A stretch of 5,328 nt of DNA from an uncultured Myxococcales bacterium (lineage in GTDB: Bacteria; Myxococcota_A; UBA9042). The stretch spans positions 1-5,328 of the forward strand of contig CALGHC010000327.1 of the NCBI GenBank assembly GCA_937915965.1, read 5' to 3'. A model generated the notes under the pieces. The model was not told the origin of the DNA, searched no databases, and was given only the letters and a program-made list of their open reading frames with translations. The position numbers were made by a program, and so were the translations under genes. Shown here in pieces: positions 2,997-5,328 of this stretch (its first letter is position 1; every line of letters begins with the position of its first letter).

Positions 2997-5328
2997 TCAG
3001 TCGGCCGCAGGAGGGTCCAGGGGCGCAAGTCCCATGGCCTGACGCAGATCGAGTACCGCCATCTGTCGCTCGACGCCCTTGCTCACGGCGCCGAGCTCCG
3101 CTTCGACCAGACGGTCCTCGAAGGCGCGCAGCTCGAGCTCGGTGTTGCTGCCGACCTCCAAGCCCACGCGGGCGTCCTCAACGGCCTGACGGCTGACCTC
3201 AACGGCGCGCGCGACGGCCGCGACGTCACGGTCGAGCAATTCGATGCGGGCACGGGCGCCGCGCAGCTCGGCCTGGATGCGCGCCATCGTCGCGCCGCGC
3301 TCAAGGCGAAGGCGACGGGCTTCAAGGGCGGCGTCCTTGCCATCGATTGAGCTGCGGCCGCCATCCCATACCTGTTGGCTGACCGTGACCATCAGCATCG
3401 AGGTGACGTTGTCGCCGCCAAATCCCTCGGCGTTCTGCCACTGCGACTGGGCGAAGAGGGAGACCCGCGGAAACCAGCGATTGCGCGCCTCGGCAGCTTG
3501 CAGCTCAGCGAGTTTGATTCGTTCCTTCTGCACTGCCAGATCGACGCGGCGCCCAGCGGCGGCGCGATGCAAGGTGTTGAGATCGCCAGGAGGCTGGTCG
3601 AACTGAGCTTCGCCGGCGACCTCGAAGCGCTCCTCGGCGCCCACCAGCAAGCCGATCGAGGCGACCGCGCTGCGGTAGGCAAAGTTCGCCTGCGCCATCG
3701 CTCGCTCGGCCTGCAGCAGCGACAGCTCTGCCATTCGAACGACCAATGGTGTCGCGGCCCCTGCGTCGAGGCGCTGCCTGGCGGCCTCCAGCGTGATTTG
3801 TGCCGAGTCGACGCGTCGGCTGATCACCGCCAACGACTCGCGCTGCAGGACCGCGCCGAGCCAGGCCCGCGCGACCGCGTGGCGCAGGGCATGGGCCGTC
3901 AGGGTCGCGCTTGCCCGCGCGAGCACCACGCTGCGACGCGCCATCGCTAGCCCGTCGAGCGTCCGCATGTCGAAGAGGCTCATCCTCGCGGTGATCGTCG
4001 CCGACAAGCCAAAGCGCTTGCTGATCTGGATCGGATCGGCCGCGGGAAAGTCGATGCCGGCGCGATAGTCCTGCTGCGCTGCGATCGCCTGGTCGAGGAC
4101 GGTGGTGTCCTGGCCGTTTGCCATCATCTGCAAGCGCACGGCTTGGAGGGTGCCGATGTGGCCGTCGACGATGCCGCGCGCCTGCGCCTCGGCCGCCTTG
4201 TCGTCGTAGAAGTTCAGCTCGATGACCGGATCGTTGAGACGTCCGGCCCCTTCGGCGGTGACTGTTGGGTGCAACGCCGACCACGCTCGGTCGACAATCA
4301 GGGCGGCGGCTTCGACCTGCAGGCGCGCGCTCGCCAGGTCCGGACCGCGCGCTTCCAACATCTCGAGAACGTCGCCCAGCTCGAGATGCGCGATCTCGCC
4401 CCGGGGTTCGGCCAGGGCGACCGCGGGCTGCGCCATCGCCGGCGTCGGGGTGACGAACGCCGCCCCCGCCAGACAGATCGCGACGAGCAGCGCGGACGCT
4501 CCGGATCGGCCGGCCGGTGCGGCAAGCTCGGCCTCCAGGTCGACCTCGGCAGCGTCGCCCAAAACGCTCTTCGCGAACCACAATCGCGCCGTCTCCAGCA
4601 CCAGATACAGCGCCGGCACGACGACAAGGGTCAACACGGTCGCAAGGGACAATCCGAAGATCACCGCCGTCGCCATACCCCCCCAAAACTCGCCGCTGGT
4701 ACCCGCCGACGAGAAGCGCAGTCGCAGGAAATCGAAGCTCCAGCCCATCGCCATCGGGATCAGACCCAGCACGGTGGTCAGGGCCGTCAACAGCACCGGC
4801 CGCAGCCGGGTGAGCCCCGCCCGCAACACGGCCTGGTGTGCGTCAAGACCGGCGCGTCGCAGCTGTTCAATGTAGTCAATCAGCACGATCGCGTTGTTGA
4901 CGACGACGCCGGCGAGCGAGATCACGCCCAGGCCGGTCATGATCACACCAAACGGGCTCCAGGTGATGATCAGACCCAGGAAGACGCCGACCATCGACAG
5001 GATCACCGACGACAGGATGATCACGGGTTTGAGGATGGAGTTGAACTGCGTGACCAGGATGAGGAGGATGGCGAAGACGCCGACCATCAGCGCACGGCCA
5101 AGGAAGCGGGCTGCCTTCTCCTGTTCGATGTTCTCGCCGCCGAAGCTCCACGTGTAGCCCGCAGGCGCCTGTAGCGCGGCATCGAGACGCTCGGCGAGAT
5201 CCGCGCGGATCTTGTTGGCGTTTGCACCCGGTGCGATGTCGGCTTCAACCTTGACGGTGCGACGCGTATCCATGTGCCGGATCGTGCCCACGCCCGAGGT
5301 GCGGACGATGGTGGCGAGCTGGTCGAGT
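2997..5328 (-). CDS. RND efflux permease (C-terminal part) fused to TolC-type outer-membrane factor; partial at right edge
   Basis: The frame is open at the right edge; 776 residues are visible, numbered here from the GTG codon at 5291, which is internal and not a real start (12 further residues precede it). Residues 1-60 are the end of the second periplasmic domain of an AcrB-like drug-efflux (HAE-type) permease. TM8-TM12 follow at about 66-82, 86-111, 115-141, 163-183 and 203-232, with family motifs 'TGLGVISLAGVVVNNAIVLI' and RLRPVLLTAL. The frame continues through an acidic linker (245-260) and a signal-peptide-like segment (262-287, ending AMA|Q) into a full outer-membrane factor (288-764). 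That part contains two OEP-type repeats, with long amphipathic Ala/Leu/Glu/Arg-rich helices and a 'VSQQVWDGGRSSIDGKDAAL' stretch (637-656). Its 477 residues match a complete mature TolC-like channel. The permease would drive proton-coupled export and the channel would carry substrate across the outer membrane. The substrate is unknown. The adaptor is not seen. Fused RND-OMF proteins are known for CusA/CzcA-type metal pumps in Bacteroidetes; here the permease part looks HAE-like. Confidence 0.88.
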   Translation of the reverse strand, partial: LDQLATIVRTSGVGTIRHMDTRRTVKVEADIAPGANANKIRADLAERLDAALQAPAGYTWSFGGENIEQEKAARFLGRALMVGVFAILLILVTQFNSILKPVIILSSVILSMVGVFLGLIITWSPFGVIMTGLGVISLAGVVVNNAIVLIDYIEQLRRAGLDAHQAVLRAGLTRLRPVLLTALTTVLGLIPMAMGWSFDFLRLRFSSAGTSGEFWGGMATAVIFGLSLATVLTLVVVPALYLVLETARLWFAKSVLGDAAEVDLEAELAAPAGRSGASALLVAICLAGAAFVTPTPAMAQPAVALAEPRGEIAHLELGDVLEMLEARGPDLASARLQVEAAALIVDRAWSALHPTVTAEGAGRLNDPVIELNFYDDKAAEAQARGIVDGHIGTLQAVRLQMMANGQDTTVLDQAIAAQQDYRAGIDFPAADPIQISKRFGLSATITARMSLFDMRTLDGLAMARRSVVLARASATLTAHALRHAVARAWLGAVLQRESLAVISRRVDSAQITLEAARQRLDAGAATPLVVRMAELSLLQAERAMAQANFAYRSAVASIGLLVGAEERFEVAGEAQFDQPPGDLNTLHRAAAGRRVDLAVQKERIKLAELQAAEARNRWFPRVSLFAQSQWQNAEGFGGDNVTSMLMVTVSQQVWDGGRSSIDGKDAALEARRLRLERGATMARIQAELRGARARIELLDRDVAAVARAVEVSRQAVEDARVGLEVGSNTELELRAFEDRLVEAELGAVSKGVERQMAVLDLRQAMGLAPLDPPAAD
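4431..4508 (-). other. Internal signal-peptide-like segment between permease and outer-membrane factor
   Basis: This segment encodes residues 262-287 of the efflux fusion: an Arg near the start, a hydrophobic core (about 266-280, 'ASALLVAICLAGAAFV'), a Pro/Thr c-region and AMA before Gln288, a classical signal peptidase I site. RND TM12 ends in the cytoplasm, so this segment would insert with the correct orientation to carry the following domain into the periplasm. No ATG occurs in frame between TM12 and this segment. The only possible internal starts are a GTG at 4601 and TTGs at 4583 and 4562, none with a strong ribosome-binding site. No lipobox is present. Confidence 0.7.

Noticed and set aside
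3505..4686. A 393-codon minus-strand frame within the efflux gene.
   Set aside because: An Arg/Gly-rich shifted-frame translation across the signal peptide and channel region, whose true frame shows clear OEP features.
4143..5174. A 343-codon plus-strand frame rich in Arg, Gln, Asp and His.
   Set aside because: Antisense shadow of the permease transmembrane region; low complexity and no recognisable motif.

Overview
The window is GC-rich, and all three supported genes lie on the minus strand, reading right to left. Codon use and protein style point to Myxococcota (a delta-proteobacterial relative). The strongest clue is the run of 'CGDG…CDDGN…C' cysteine-rich repeats, which is typical of secreted myxobacterial proteins. 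No rRNA, tRNA, CRISPR or transposase was found, so the assignment rests on protein features only.

Layout from right to left. (1) Positions 5328-2997 hold the 3' part of one continuous reading frame that enters from beyond the right edge. It encodes the last periplasmic piece and TM8-TM12 of an RND efflux permease. It then runs, without a stop, through a signal-peptide-like segment into a complete TolC-type outer-membrane efflux protein. (2) Positions 2996-2775 are a 222-bp intergenic gap. It opens with three adjacent inverted repeats (2944-2988), including an AT-rich 12-bp palindrome that stands out from its surroundings. (3) Positions 2774-2121 encode a two-domain protein, an N-terminal glutaredoxin/GST-N-like domain with a CPAC motif followed by DUF302. 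(4) Positions 2120-2017 are a short gap with a perfect 9+1+9 inverted repeat. (5) Positions 2016-88 encode a secreted multidomain protein: signal peptide, fibre-type N-terminal domain, four cysteine-rich modules, and a C-terminal domain strikingly like animal endostatin. (6) Positions 1-87 hold no gene I can support.

How the genes may work together: the efflux polypeptide would supply two of the three parts of a tripartite pump (inner-membrane permease and outer-membrane channel). The periplasmic adaptor is not visible and may lie to the right of the window. The thiol-redox/DUF302 protein is probably cytosolic and has its own ribosome-binding site and a long leader, so it is likely a separate transcription unit. 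The cysteine-rich protein is exported and has no evident functional link to the pump. The most notable item is the permease-channel fusion with its built-in signal peptide; the endostatin-like domain comes second.
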